Positions 39,339-47,519 of a DNA stretch of 64,000 bases are shown here, piece by piece. A program made the position numbers and the translations under genes. The stretch lies in the NCBI RefSeq assembly GCF_041679265.1, contig NZ_JBGFSM010000002.1:124001-188000 (forward strand). The letters run 5' to 3'. Position 1 is the stretch's first letter; the number at the start of each line of letters is the position of its first letter. Below the pieces are notes generated by a model. The model ran no database searches. It saw only the letters and a program-made list of their open reading frames with translations, and was not told where the DNA came from. This DNA comes from Autumnicola sp041679265. Lineage in GTDB: Bacteria; Bacteroidota; Bacteroidia; Flavobacteriales; Flavobacteriaceae.

Positions 39339-41144
39339 CTATCTTTTTTTGATGGTAATTTTTTTACTGATTTTTTTCTTATTTGTAGTAATAATATTGA
39401 GAATATAAACTCCTTCACTTAGACCGGAGACAGGAAGGCTGATTTCTATTTCAGAATTTAAAATCTTTCTGCTAAGCACTTTGCTACCTTTAAGGTCAAA
39501 AAGATTGATCTGTGCTGCATTGGTTTGTGTAGGAATCTTCAATTGTAAAATTCCTTCCCCGGCGTTCTGAAAAACCTCTACTTCTTCGGCAGAAGTAATT
39601 GTCTTCTCAGGGCTTTCAAAAAGTTCTTCTGAATTTTGCGCCGGGGGATTATCGTCATTAACATTTGTGGATTCCGGCGCAGGCATTTTTATAGTTAAAA
39701 AGAAGCGGCTGGAATATTCCCCCTTTTGCAATACAGTTTTATAGCTTTCCTTGAGGATATTTTTGTAGGTATTGGCTTCAGCATCATAAATTAAAACGGC
39801 TTCAGGTTCCAGCGCCCGCATAGATTCCACACTAAAGACAATTTCCCCTTCTGTAGCCATACTTATGATTAATGGGATATTTTCTTCAGCTGCAAATGGA
39901 CGGACATTAATCAGGTAAAAATCATTATCTACAAACCACCCGGCATCTGAGGCGATTTTGTTCATGGCCATTGCATCCATTGCCCAGTCTTTTCCAGTTG
40001 TGGCATCATTCCTGAATGCCAGTACTAACGGCCTGGAGTAAAGGTTATTAATTTCTACATCAAGGCGCAGGTTGGGAATAATCTCACTCACTTCCGGATT
40101 ACTGGCCACAGCCTTAAACTGGGAATCGCGGGTCTTTTCTTTTTTAAAAATGCGATGAGAATTTTTAAAGCTCACATTGCCATCTTTGCTGCCAATGAGC
40201 ATAAATCCCTGGGCAACGGGAATAAATTCCCGCGGAATTATTTCTCCGTTTTCTCCCGTTACTCCTGCCAGTTCTCCATTTCCACGATATTTCTTAAAAA
40301 CCGCAGGAACATAAGAATTCGCTCCCGGAGAGTATGCGCCATAGCCGCCTTCATAATCCTGAAGATAGTGAGAAGTGCCATTATCTTTAGAATCCCAAAA
40401 ATAAGCTATTCCGGTTGTGGCAGGATTATCCAGCAAGAAGCTCTTTAGATGAAGGGCTGAAGGATAAGGGTTGCCAACAAGTAAAGATTGATTTTCTAGA
40501 ATATTTATATTGTACAGGCCGTCATTTGGGGTGCCACGAAAGTCGTACCGCTGGCTGCTGCCGGGATTATTTTCTACGTTATTGATTAAAGTATGGTTTG
40601 TTCCATTAGTACCTTTCATGGTAAAACCTTCGCCGGGTTTCAAATCGAAGTAGTCACCAATGTACTTCCAGTCTGCATAATCGTCTCCCGCAAATTTGTA
40701 GATCCATTTCTTCGAAATGCTAAGAGGATCTGCCTGCCCGTTAAGATCGGTCGTAAAAATGGCTTTTCTGCTGCGGGTAAGATCCAATGGTTCCAGGATA
40801 TAATCATGGATATTCCGGTTCCCCGGATTGCTCACCGGTAACGCCCAGTAATTATAATCAAAAGCATTTGAAGTGCCCTCCTGGAAAAGGGAAACTGATC
40901 CATTTCCATTATTAAAGTTTTCCTGTTTTTCGCCCTGCAGGAGCTGTGCTTCATTACGTAGATAGATACCTGCTTCTGTTGAAGGATTCCTGTTTTTCAC
41001 CAGGTGGATCCCGTCCTGCACATACAAAAGCCTTTCGTTTACATAAACATAGCTATCCTGGAATGTAGAAGGGGAAACGCTTAATTGTGCCCTGCATGGA
41101 AATGTGCAGGTGAATAGGATAAAGATGCAAATAAATTTCCCCAT
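39339..41144 (-). CDS. Secreted protein with type A T9SS sorting domain
   Basis: About 601 residues starting M-G-K-F-I-C-I-F, with a signal peptide ending C-R-A-Q. The frame continues upstream to 41231, but that adds a polar stretch before the signal peptide. The middle region (about 50-470) is a large beta-rich surface module. A proline- and Glu-rich linker leads to a C-terminal type A sorting domain with L-F-D-L-K-G-S-K-V-L-S and G-V-Y-I-L-N-I-I-T-T-N-K-K, ending K-K-I-T-I-K-K-R. It should cross the outer membrane through the type IX system and be anchored or released. Ligand unknown. Confidence 0.87.
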   Translation of the reverse strand: MGKFICIFILFTCTFPCRAQLSVSPSTFQDSYVYVNERLLYVQDGIHLVKNRNPSTEAGIYLRNEAQLLQGEKQENFNNGNGSVSLFQEGTSNAFDYNYWALPVSNPGNRNIHDYILEPLDLTRSRKAIFTTDLNGQADPLSISKKWIYKFAGDDYADWKYIGDYFDLKPGEGFTMKGTNGTNHTLINNVENNPGSSQRYDFRGTPNDGLYNINILENQSLLVGNPYPSALHLKSFLLDNPATTGIAYFWDSKDNGTSHYLQDYEGGYGAYSPGANSYVPAVFKKYRGNGELAGVTGENGEIIPREFIPVAQGFMLIGSKDGNVSFKNSHRIFKKEKTRDSQFKAVASNPEVSEIIPNLRLDVEINNLYSRPLVLAFRNDATTGKDWAMDAMAMNKIASDAGWFVDNDFYLINVRPFAAEENIPLIISMATEGEIVFSVESMRALEPEAVLIYDAEANTYKNILKESYKTVLQKGEYSSRFFLTIKMPAPESTNVNDDNPPAQNSEELFESPEKTITSAEEVEVFQNAGEGILQLKIPTQTNAAQINLFDLKGSKVLSRKILNSEIEISLPVSGLSEGVYILNIITTNKKKISKKITIKKR

Positions 41145-41364
41145 GCAGCCGTTTTTTATAGCACAAGAAAGGTAAACAAAAATCTTTATTGCAACATGAT
41201 TAAATTTATTAAGATGTTGTGCATTAAACATTTAAAACATGGTTTATCCTTTTATAGCGGAAAAAAAGTCGTTAAACTATTATTAAAATCTTAACCTGTT
41301 TTCTTTTCTTTTCTATATATTAGCCATTCCCTACAGAAAAACGATTTTTTAAAAATTATTTTAA

Positions 41365-41508
41365 ATGAATATCCTAATCTTAAGTGTAGGGTTTTTATTA
41401 CTTACCTTACTAGTTTTCTTTCTGGTCCGCACCATTCTAAGTAATTACAAAGAAAAAAGAAGGTTGCAGCACATGCGTTTAGAATGCAGCTCTAAAAAAT
41501 CTGGCTAG
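41365..41508 (+). CDS. Candidate 47-aa single-pass membrane protein
   Basis: A short frame starting with ATG encodes M-N-I-L-I-L-S-V-G-F, then a hydrophobic helix to about residue 21 (L-L-L-T-L-L-V-F-F-L-V), then a basic tail (K-E-K-R-R-L-Q-H-M-R) with one Cys. This N-in/C-in helix plus positive tail is typical of real small membrane proteins. It stands alone in a 520-bp gap between divergent genes. No homologue is recognised, and chance cannot be excluded. Confidence 0.45.
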   Translation: MNILILSVGFLLLTLLVFFLVRTILSNYKEKRRLQHMRLECSSKKSG

Positions 41509-41665
41509 GGCTATAAAGAAATTTTTCTTCTGATGTATTCCTGTCTATAGGTTGAGGATTTTCTGTAATTCCCGAAATTAAATCATAATTTTGTCAGCAG
41601 ATTAATTATGCCGGATTTTCTATTACATCTTCGGAGGAATGGAAAAATGCAGCAGCAGAGCTATT

Positions 41666-41866
41666 ATGATGAAAAATTCCCAATTAATAAATTCCGTTTT
41701 AATAATTGTTGGCGCCGCATTACTTATTTATGTAATTGCGGTAAAAGACGCCAGCCCTTACTTTAAAATTGCGGGATTAATAATTATTATGTTTGGCTTA
41801 TACCGCGCCACCAACTACTGGGTTGCCACCAAAGATGATCATAAAGAAGAAGAAAACGGGAAATAA
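41666..41866 (+). CDS. Small two-helix membrane protein
   Basis: A protein of about 66 residues beginning M-M-K-N-S-Q-L-I-N, with two hydrophobic helices (N-S-V-L-I-I-V-G-A-A-L-L-I-Y-V-I and I-A-G-L-I-I-I-M-F-G-L-Y) and an acidic/Lys-rich tail. The frame also has an ATG at 41639, nine codons earlier, close behind a GGAGGA sequence; the later start gives a more typical membrane protein. Its stop overlaps the start of the Smr gene by one base (TAATG), so the two are translationally coupled. Function unknown; similar proteins precede smr in flavobacteria. Confidence 0.75.
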   Translation: MMKNSQLINSVLIIVGAALLIYVIAVKDASPYFKIAGLIIIMFGLYRATNYWVATKDDHKEEENGK

Positions 41867-42420
41867 TGGAATTTAAACCTGGAGATAAAGTAGAGTTATT
41901 GGATGATAACCTGGAAGGAATAGTGGTGAATGTTCAGGGGGAAATGGTAGAGGTGGAAACCCCAGAGGGCTTTACTATGGATTTTCCCGCTTCAGATTTG
42001 GTGAAAATTGCGGTCCCCATTGAAGACCTGCAGGAAGATGTAGATTTTGAAAGTGTCCTTAAAGAGAAAAAAATTCCGAAGAAAAAAAAATCAGCAAGGG
42101 TAAAACCCAAAGAGCGCAATGCGCCTCCTATGGAAGTAGACCTTCATATAGAAAAGCTCACCAGGTCTACAAGAGGCTTAAACAACCATGAAATGCTGAA
42201 TTTACAACTGGACACTGCCAGGCGCCAACTGGAATTTGCCATGAGCAAAAGAATTCAAAAAGTGGTATTTATTCACGGAGTTGGGGAAGGGGTTTTAAAA
42301 GCAGAGCTGGATTACCTTTTTGGGCGGTATGCCAATGTAAAATTTTATGATGCCGATTTCCAGAAGTATGGGCTTGGCGCCACCGAAGTTTATATTTTTC
42401 AGAATTATACTGTAGAATAG
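41866..42420 (+). CDS. Smr domain protein (MutS2-C-like)
   Basis: A 184-residue protein. The N-terminal part (1-60) is a small beta-barrel-like module (K-P-G-D-K-V-E-L-L-D-D-N-L-E-G-I) resembling the DUF2027 group, followed by a Lys-rich linker. The C-terminal Smr domain has V-D-L-H-I-E, F-I-H-G-V-G-E-G-V-L-K and G-L-G-A-T-E-V-Y-I. Smr domains nick or cleave RNA or branched DNA; some act at collided ribosomes. It is coupled to the small membrane protein gene by a one-base overlap and lies 9 bp from a convergent gene. Confidence 0.88.
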   Translation: MEFKPGDKVELLDDNLEGIVVNVQGEMVEVETPEGFTMDFPASDLVKIAVPIEDLQEDVDFESVLKEKKIPKKKKSARVKPKERNAPPMEVDLHIEKLTRSTRGLNNHEMLNLQLDTARRQLEFAMSKRIQKVVFIHGVGEGVLKAELDYLFGRYANVKFYDADFQKYGLGATEVYIFQNYTVE

Positions 42421-42429
42421 TTGTTCGAG

Positions 42430-43440
42430 CTATTCCGTATCAGTTTCATCACCGGTTTCTTCATCTGTTTCTTCTCCCGTATCTTCATCTTCATAAGGAC
42501 TGTATATTTCTTCCAAGGTTTCATCAAAAAATCCAAGGTCATATTGGGCAAATTTAATTTCTTCTCCGCTCCCGTCCTGTTTGATTAAAGAAAAATCACG
42601 GATTGTAATATATGTTCTTATACTTCGTTTAATTTCATTCTCAAGAAAAGTATCATTTTCTTCAGAAATGGCAGCGGTTCGGTCAAGATAGTAAGCTATT
42701 TCGGCTCCATTGAGATACGAAGCAGGCTCTAAAATATCACTTTCAGAATCAGGATCTACTTCATTTCGGGTAGGTGCCCCATCGCCATCGTCGTCGGTAT
42801 CCAGGTAATTTGGGATGCCATCTTCATCGGTGTCTCGATATTCACTATCACCTGTGGTGGGATCTCCATCTGGATTGCGTAATTCCGCGGACGTTTCAAC
42901 ATTATCATTATCATCATCTATATCGAGATAATCCGGAATCCCGTCTCCGTCAGAATCCAAATGGTCTTCGCCATCAACATCAAATCCTTCTTCAAGATTG
43001 GTTAAACCATCGTTATCAGAATCGGCTTCATTGGTAAGATCTCTGTAATAGGTGTTTATATTAATTGTTCCCCTGCTGGAACTTATGTATTCTTCAAGCA
43101 CTTCAGGATTACTTGGGGGGATATCGCTGCAAAAGTAAGAAGTGGGCACGGCATCATTATAAATGCGATAAATGAGCCGGTTGGTGGTATTTAAACTGAG
43201 GGCAACATCCCCTATTTCGGTTCTAAGGGTGCTTTCTGCCGTGCTTATGGCAGTGTTTTTAAGAACAAGGGACATAGACTCATATACATCTTCACTATTG
43301 GTGGTGTACAAAACCTTTGTAGCGAGGCCGCAAAGTTTTAGCTGGCTGTCTTCCATATCAAAACTGGTAACGATAATTTCGCCGCTGTCACAGGAAAGAA
43401 AAAGTGCTACTAAAAGTATAAGTCCAAAAATCTTCTTCAT
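42430..43440 (-). CDS. Acidic lipoprotein with thrombospondin type 3-like Ca-binding repeats
   Basis: A 336-residue lipoprotein (lipobox F-L-S-C, Cys17). The centre (about 135-230) has tandem D-x-D-x-D-G repeats (D-S-D-N-D-G, D-S-D-G-D-G-I-P-D-Y-L-D, D-T-D-E-D-G-I-P-N-Y-L-D, D-T-D-D-D-G-D-G), the thrombospondin type 3 calcium-binding pattern. The C-terminus is strongly acidic with E-D-E-D-T-G-E-E-T-D repeats. It is envelope-anchored and likely calcium-loaded, with role unknown. Low sequence complexity in the tail could permit length variation. Confidence 0.85.
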   Translation of the reverse strand: MKKIFGLILLVALFLSCDSGEIIVTSFDMEDSQLKLCGLATKVLYTTNSEDVYESMSLVLKNTAISTAESTLRTEIGDVALSLNTTNRLIYRIYNDAVPTSYFCSDIPPSNPEVLEEYISSSRGTININTYYRDLTNEADSDNDGLTNLEEGFDVDGEDHLDSDGDGIPDYLDIDDDNDNVETSAELRNPDGDPTTGDSEYRDTDEDGIPNYLDTDDDGDGAPTRNEVDPDSESDILEPASYLNGAEIAYYLDRTAAISEENDTFLENEIKRSIRTYITIRDFSLIKQDGSGEEIKFAQYDLGFFDETLEEIYSPYEDEDTGEETDEETGDETDTE

Positions 43441-43549
43441 TTTAATAATTTACTAAAGAAAAATGCATTGCAAATTTTAAGTTTGCTGAACAAAAGTAGC
43501 GGAAATATAGATTTTTACCGATGCTTCTTAGAAATAATTTAATTTCTCC

Positions 43550-43557
43550 TATTTTTG
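43550..43557 (+). promoter_or_regulatory. -7 element TATTTTTG of the cysteine desulfurase gene
   Basis: TATTTTTG followed by CAC ends only 6 bp before the ATG at 43564. Transcription would begin at or within a few bases of the start codon, giving a leaderless or near-leaderless mRNA. Confidence 0.6.
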
Positions 43558-43563
43558 CACACC

Positions 43564-44712
43564 ATGAAAAAAGTCTACCTGGATTCTGCAGCCACAACGC
43601 AAATGCGAGATGAAGTAATAGCTCGCATGAGCAGCGTTATGAAAGAAAATTATGGAAATCCTTCTTCCACTCACAGTTACGGGAGATCGTCTAAAAGCCT
43701 TATTGAGCAGGCGAGAAAAACAGTTGCCGCTGCTCTAAATGTCCAGGCGTCAGAAATTGTTTTTACTTCCGGCGGGACAGAAGCTGATAACCTTATATTA
43801 AACAGTGCTGTAAGAGACCTTGCGGTAAAGCGAATTATCACTTCCAGGATAGAGCATCATGCGGTTTTGCACACGGTGGAACAACTTAAGAAAAATTACG
43901 AGATAAAGGTAGATTACGTGAAGCTGGATGAAAATGGCGATATACTTTTGGAAGATCTGGAGCGGCTTTTATCTTCTTCTGAAGAAAAAACGCTGGTAAG
44001 CCTGATGCATGTAAACAACGAGATTGGTAATAAAATCGATTTGAAAAAGGTGGCTGAAATTTGCAAATCTCACCATGCCCTTTTTCATTCAGATACCGTG
44101 CAGTCGGTTGGGCATTATGAGCTGGATTTCAAGGAAATCCCAGTTGATTTTACCGCGGCCAGCGCACATAAATTCCACGGCCCAAAAGGTGCGGGCTTTG
44201 CTTTTATAAGAAAAAACAGCGGCTTAAAACCTTTAATTTTTGGAGGAGAGCAGGAGAGGGGGCACCGTGCCGGGACTGAAGGGGTCCACAATATTGTGGG
44301 GCTGGAAGAGGCCCTGAAGCTTTCTTATAAAAATTTAGAGGAAGAAAAAGAATACATATCTTCGTTAAAGTCCTACTTCATCAAATCGCTGCAGGAAAAT
44401 ATTTCCGGGATTAAATTTAACGGCAATTGTGCTGAAGCAGATAAAAGCACCTATACGTTGCTTAATGTTTGCCTTCCGGTTTCTGCGGAAAAGTCCATGA
44501 TGCTTCTTTTTCAGCTGGACCTAAAAGGAATTGCCTGTTCCAAAGGCAGTGCCTGCCAAAGCGGAAGCGATAAAGGTTCTCATGTCTTGAGCGAATTCCT
44601 ATCAGAAGAAGATCTGGAGAAACCTTCTATTCGTTTTAGTTTATCCAGATTCAATACTGAAGAAGAAGTGGATTACGTGGTAAACGTGCTGAAGGAGTTT
44701 ATTGAAAATTAA
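43564..44712 (+). CDS. Cysteine desulfurase (NifS/IscS family)
   Basis: A 382-residue class V PLP enzyme that takes sulfur from cysteine for Fe-S clusters and thiolated tRNAs. Visible: V-Y-L-D-S-A-A-T-T, the PLP lysine in A-S-A-H-K-F-H-G-P-K-G (Lys203), and catalytic Cys331 in K-G-S-A-C-Q-S-G-S. The active-site loop is of the short NifS-like type. I start at M-K-K-V-Y-L-D (43564); three upstream codons in frame overlap the promoter. It stands alone, not in an isc or suf cluster, and so may serve tRNA thiolation. Confidence 0.93.
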   Translation: MKKVYLDSAATTQMRDEVIARMSSVMKENYGNPSSTHSYGRSSKSLIEQARKTVAAALNVQASEIVFTSGGTEADNLILNSAVRDLAVKRIITSRIEHHAVLHTVEQLKKNYEIKVDYVKLDENGDILLEDLERLLSSSEEKTLVSLMHVNNEIGNKIDLKKVAEICKSHHALFHSDTVQSVGHYELDFKEIPVDFTAASAHKFHGPKGAGFAFIRKNSGLKPLIFGGEQERGHRAGTEGVHNIVGLEEALKLSYKNLEEEKEYISSLKSYFIKSLQENISGIKFNGNCAEADKSTYTLLNVCLPVSAEKSMMLLFQLDLKGIACSKGSACQSGSDKGSHVLSEFLSEEDLEKPSIRFSLSRFNTEEEVDYVVNVLKEFIEN

Positions 44713-44739
44713 TGGTTTTTACTCTCATTCTATATTTTG

Positions 44740-44828
44740 AATGATGAATTTTGAAAAGGTTTGTTGTCTGTTATCAATTTTTTTTAACCATTCACTCTTT
44801 AAACTTCCTATTTCTAACTTCGTACTTC
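44740..44828. repeat. Heptamer-type inverted repeat between convergent genes
   Basis: The left part has GAATGAT GAATTTT GAAAAGG, and the right part has the opposite sense in 7-bp phase (ATTCACT CTTTAAA CTTCCTA TTTCTAA CTTCGTA CTTCAG). The two halves are roughly complementary and separated by about 25 bp, so the element could form an imperfect hairpin. It fills the gap between the cysteine desulfurase and M23 peptidase genes and may aid termination. Confidence 0.7.
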
Positions 44829-44831
44829 AGA

Positions 44832-46520
44832 TTATTTTCTAAAGAACTTTGCCTCATAAATCGCTGTATTTCCCACGTTATCTGTCACCACCAGCTTAAA
44901 GTTGTTTTCGGTATCGGTCACGGCGCCGTCGCTAAAATTGTAAGTAAGGGTGTTGTTTTTATATTCATATTCCATCAGGATAAACTTTCCGTTCACTGTG
45001 GCACGATAGCTCTGGATTCCGGAAAGGTCGTCGCTTATTTTAAGCTGCAAGGTGCTATTATTCGAAATCCATTGTCCGTCAGAAAAATTAACAGGGTTTA
45101 TCCATGGCGCTTTAGTATCTGAAGCTAAAGTGTAATCGCCAAAAGTGCGGACCCCTGTGGTAAAACGATCTCCTTTTTTGTAAGTGGTCGAGTAGCTGGG
45201 CCTACCCCTGTAGCCAAGCTGGGCGATGAACATTTTTTCCTTTTCTTCCGCTTTGTATTTGCTTACATCAAAACCAATGGTGATATTGTTTTGTATAGGG
45301 GTATTGTCTTCATGAAAATGTATTGTATCCCCTTGAAAACTGATGTCTAAATAAGTATCCTGGTACAAACTGTTTTTTGGAATGTAAACATCAATACCGT
45401 TTTCTTCTGTGGAAAAAGGCTGAGAGGCTTCTACAAAATACTCAGTTTCTTTTAGCTGTTTTGGCTGGATATTATCGCTGAATTTTCCCTGAATGGGAAT
45501 CCTTATCACACTCTCGTTGCCGGCGAAATCCTGGACTTTAATCGTGTAGTTATAATTCAGGCTGTCCTGAATATTTAGCCTTCCTTCAGATTTTACATCA
45601 GCATAAAGGCTAAGCGGGTTATTCTCGTCTACAAACAATTTTTGCACACGGTCCCGGTGCGAGGTATAATATTCATAATCTATAAGCTGATTAAGGCGAC
45701 GGGTTTCGCCAAAAGAGAACCGGTCAAAATTCAGCTGAAAAACTTCGTCTCCATTCAGGTCAGCTTCAATCTTATATATTCCGTTTTTATTGGGAGCCCC
45801 ATCCAGCTGGTCTACTGTGGCAACTCCAAAGCCAATTTTCCCACAGGCATTGATTTTTTCCGTAGTAAAGGAACCGTCTTTTAATGGAATAAGCCTGATT
45901 TTTTGTCTCTCAGCCGAATTGTTTACATGGGAATCATCACCTTCAGGATAAACAAAGAGCCCGTCGATTATAGGTTTGCGATGGTCTTCAATTTCTATCC
46001 CAAACAGTTGTGGGTTCATGGGCCTCTGGCTGGCGTCTCTTATTTCAAAATGCAAATGTGGGCCGCCACTGCCACCTGTGTTCCCGCTGTAGGCCACAAG
46101 CTCCCCCATATCGACTTCCAGTTGCCCTTCTTCGGGAAACAGTTCAATTTCATAAGTTTCATTGGTATATTGTTGCTTTTTCACATAAGCTTCAATTTCG
46201 GGTGAAAATCGCTGTAAATGGCCATAAACGCTTGTGTAACCATTGGGATGTTGAATATAAAGAGCCTTTCCGTAGCCATAATGCTGAATTTTAATCCTGC
46301 TTACATAACCCGGGGCAGCGGCTTTAACTTCCAGTCCCTGGCGTTGCTGGGTTTTAATGTCAAGCCCACTGTGAAAATGATTAGCCCTTAGCTCACCAAA
46401 GGTTCCCGCTAAAACAAGTGGTATATCTAATGGTTTCTGAAAATAATCCTGTGGTACGTTGGGTTGTGATTGGGCAATGCTCGTCACGGCAAAAAAGGCA
46501 AGCAAAAAATAGAGCTTCAT
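44832..46520 (-). CDS. Exported M23 family metallopeptidase
   Basis: A 562-residue protein with a signal peptide ending near I-A-Q-S-Q. The LytM/M23 domain sits at the N-terminal end (about 35-190), with zinc ligands His50 and Asp54 in H-S-G-L-D and His155/His157 in G-G-P-H-L-H-F-E; His101 is also in place. These are the residues of an active glycyl- or peptidoglycan-endopeptidase. A long beta-rich C-terminal half (200-562), possibly Ig-like domains, follows, as in the large Bacteroidota M23 proteins. It likely cuts peptidoglycan cross-links in the periplasm. Confidence 0.92.
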   Translation of the reverse strand: MKLYFLLAFFAVTSIAQSQPNVPQDYFQKPLDIPLVLAGTFGELRANHFHSGLDIKTQQRQGLEVKAAAPGYVSRIKIQHYGYGKALYIQHPNGYTSVYGHLQRFSPEIEAYVKKQQYTNETYEIELFPEEGQLEVDMGELVAYSGNTGGSGGPHLHFEIRDASQRPMNPQLFGIEIEDHRKPIIDGLFVYPEGDDSHVNNSAERQKIRLIPLKDGSFTTEKINACGKIGFGVATVDQLDGAPNKNGIYKIEADLNGDEVFQLNFDRFSFGETRRLNQLIDYEYYTSHRDRVQKLFVDENNPLSLYADVKSEGRLNIQDSLNYNYTIKVQDFAGNESVIRIPIQGKFSDNIQPKQLKETEYFVEASQPFSTEENGIDVYIPKNSLYQDTYLDISFQGDTIHFHEDNTPIQNNITIGFDVSKYKAEEKEKMFIAQLGYRGRPSYSTTYKKGDRFTTGVRTFGDYTLASDTKAPWINPVNFSDGQWISNNSTLQLKISDDLSGIQSYRATVNGKFILMEYEYKNNTLTYNFSDGAVTDTENNFKLVVTDNVGNTAIYEAKFFRK

Positions 46521-46644
46521 ATAGATTCTTTATTCAAATTTCATAGCGCTGTAAATATAAAGAAAACTAGCTTTAAAAGTAAAGGTCTTGGCCTGAGATT
46601 ATTATAGGTAAGCAGCGTATTTTGTAAAATTAGCAATAAAAGTA

Positions 46645-46675
46645 TTGGGATATTTCAAAGCGTATGTTAACTTTG
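46645..46675 (+). promoter_or_regulatory. Promoter of the zapB-like/zapA operon (TTG-N20-TAACTTTG)
   Basis: TTG at 46645-46647 and TAACTTTG at 46668-46675 are separated by 20 bp. The match covers the ATG at 46664, so that codon cannot be in the mRNA and the downstream ATG at 46703 is the real start. Confidence 0.75.
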
Positions 46676-46702
46676 TGCGTATCGGCATCACAAGGAGCTT
46701 TT

Positions 46703-46993
46703 ATGAGTGAATTAACGGAAATAGTTGATAATCTTGAAAATAGAATCAGCAAGTTGCTTCACAAGTATGAAGTTTTAAAGCAAATGCGGGATTCTTTACA
46801 GGAAGAATTATCTGCTGTTAAATCTGATAATGACCATTTAAAAAAAGAACTGGAAAATTCTTTTGAACGAATTCAGACTTTAAAAGCAGCAAATGCGATG
46901 CTGGGCAGTAATGATTATAAGAAAGAGACAAAGCTCAAAATAAATAGCCTGATAAGGGAGATTGACCAATGTATAGTGCAGCTATCTGACTGA
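46703..46993 (+). CDS. ZapB-like coiled-coil protein
   Basis: A 96-residue protein starting M-S-E-L-T-E-I-V-D-N-L-E, with an almost continuous heptad coiled coil (about 5-75: L-E-N-R-I-S-K-L-L-H-K-Y-E-V-L-K, then L-K-K-E-L-E-N-S-F-E-R-I-Q-T-L-K). Homologues in flavobacteria are sometimes mislabelled phenylalanyl-tRNA synthetase beta; there is no synthetase domain here. It is encoded 9 bp upstream of zapA, and the arrangement resembles ZapB, the coiled-coil bridge between ZapA-FtsZ and the chromosome. The function is inferred from shape and neighbour. Confidence 0.78.
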   Translation: MSELTEIVDNLENRISKLLHKYEVLKQMRDSLQEELSAVKSDNDHLKKELENSFERIQTLKAANAMLGSNDYKKETKLKINSLIREIDQCIVQLSD

Positions 46994-47002
46994 TGAAATG
47001 GA

Positions 47003-47296
47003 ATGACAGAAAAATTAAAGATCAAAATATCAATTGCAGATCGTGTGTATCCATTAACAATCCAGCCCCAACAGGAAGAAGGTCTGCGTAAGGCAGCAAA
47101 GAAAATTGAAGGAATGATCAAACAATTTGAGCAGAGTTATGCTGTGAGGGATAAACAGGATGTACTGGCCATGTGTGCTCTGCAATTTGCAGCGCAAACA
47201 GAGCAAAAAGGCCTGGATAAATCTGCTGAAACAATTGAAGCAGAAGATAAGTTAAAATCGCTTGATGATTTGCTAAAGAAGCATTTGGCGACATAA
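47003..47296 (+). CDS. zapA: Cell division protein ZapA
   Basis: A 97-residue ZapA family protein. The N-terminal globular part has K-I-S-I-A-D-R-V-Y-P-L-T-I and E-E-G-L-R-K-A-A-K-K-I, and a C-terminal coiled coil follows from about residue 60. ZapA binds and cross-links FtsZ filaments at midcell. It is translated with the ZapB-like partner upstream and is followed directly by a 6S-type RNA gene, the same order (zapA then 6S RNA) found in gamma-proteobacteria. Confidence 0.9.
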   Translation: MTEKLKIKISIADRVYPLTIQPQQEEGLRKAAKKIEGMIKQFEQSYAVRDKQDVLAMCALQFAAQTEQKGLDKSAETIEAEDKLKSLDDLLKKHLAT

Positions 47297-47321
47297 GTTC
47301 TTTAAATAGATTAAGGTTACT

Positions 47322-47500
47322 GCCTGTATTAGTGATTTTCTGATAAACTCAACACGAATTCTTTAAAGAGGGTGAGTCTAAGTTGTAAAAGCGCGCCGCT
47401 CCCGTTAAACCGGGATGAGCGGATTCTTGATCAGCTTGTTAGCCCTAAACTTGATTTTAAGGAGTTTAATACAAAACCACAACTAATACAGGCTTTTTTT
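47322..47500 (+). ncRNA. 6S RNA, 6S-Flavo type
   Basis: A rod-like RNA of about 179 nt. The closing stem GCCTGTATTAGT (47322-47333) pairs perfectly with ACTAATACAGGC (47482-47493) and is followed by seven T residues. A second stem, TAAACTC (47344-47350) with GAGTTTA (47462-47468), leads to a large internal bubble and an apical hairpin CCGCTCCCG/CGGG-GAGCGG (47396-47422). This is the 6S shape that mimics an open promoter and binds RNA polymerase. The zapA-6S-rny position and the Flavobacteria-specific 6S-Flavo family support the call. A likely promoter (TTG 47285, TAGATTAA 47307) lies in the zapA 3' end. Confidence 0.85.
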
Positions 47501-47519
47501 ATATATAAATTTTAAGTAA

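Noticed and set aside
41145..41231. N-terminal extension of the T9SS substrate
   Set aside because: It adds 29 residues ahead of a perfect signal peptide and has no function in export.
46664..46702. Upstream ATG as start of the ZapB-like gene
   Set aside because: The codon lies inside the TTG-N20-TAACTTTG promoter, and the 13 extra residues interrupt the coiled-coil start.
46703..46993. Phenylalanyl-tRNA synthetase beta subunit
   Set aside because: Homologues are sometimes so labelled; the sequence is a plain coiled coil next to zapA and lacks any synthetase domain.
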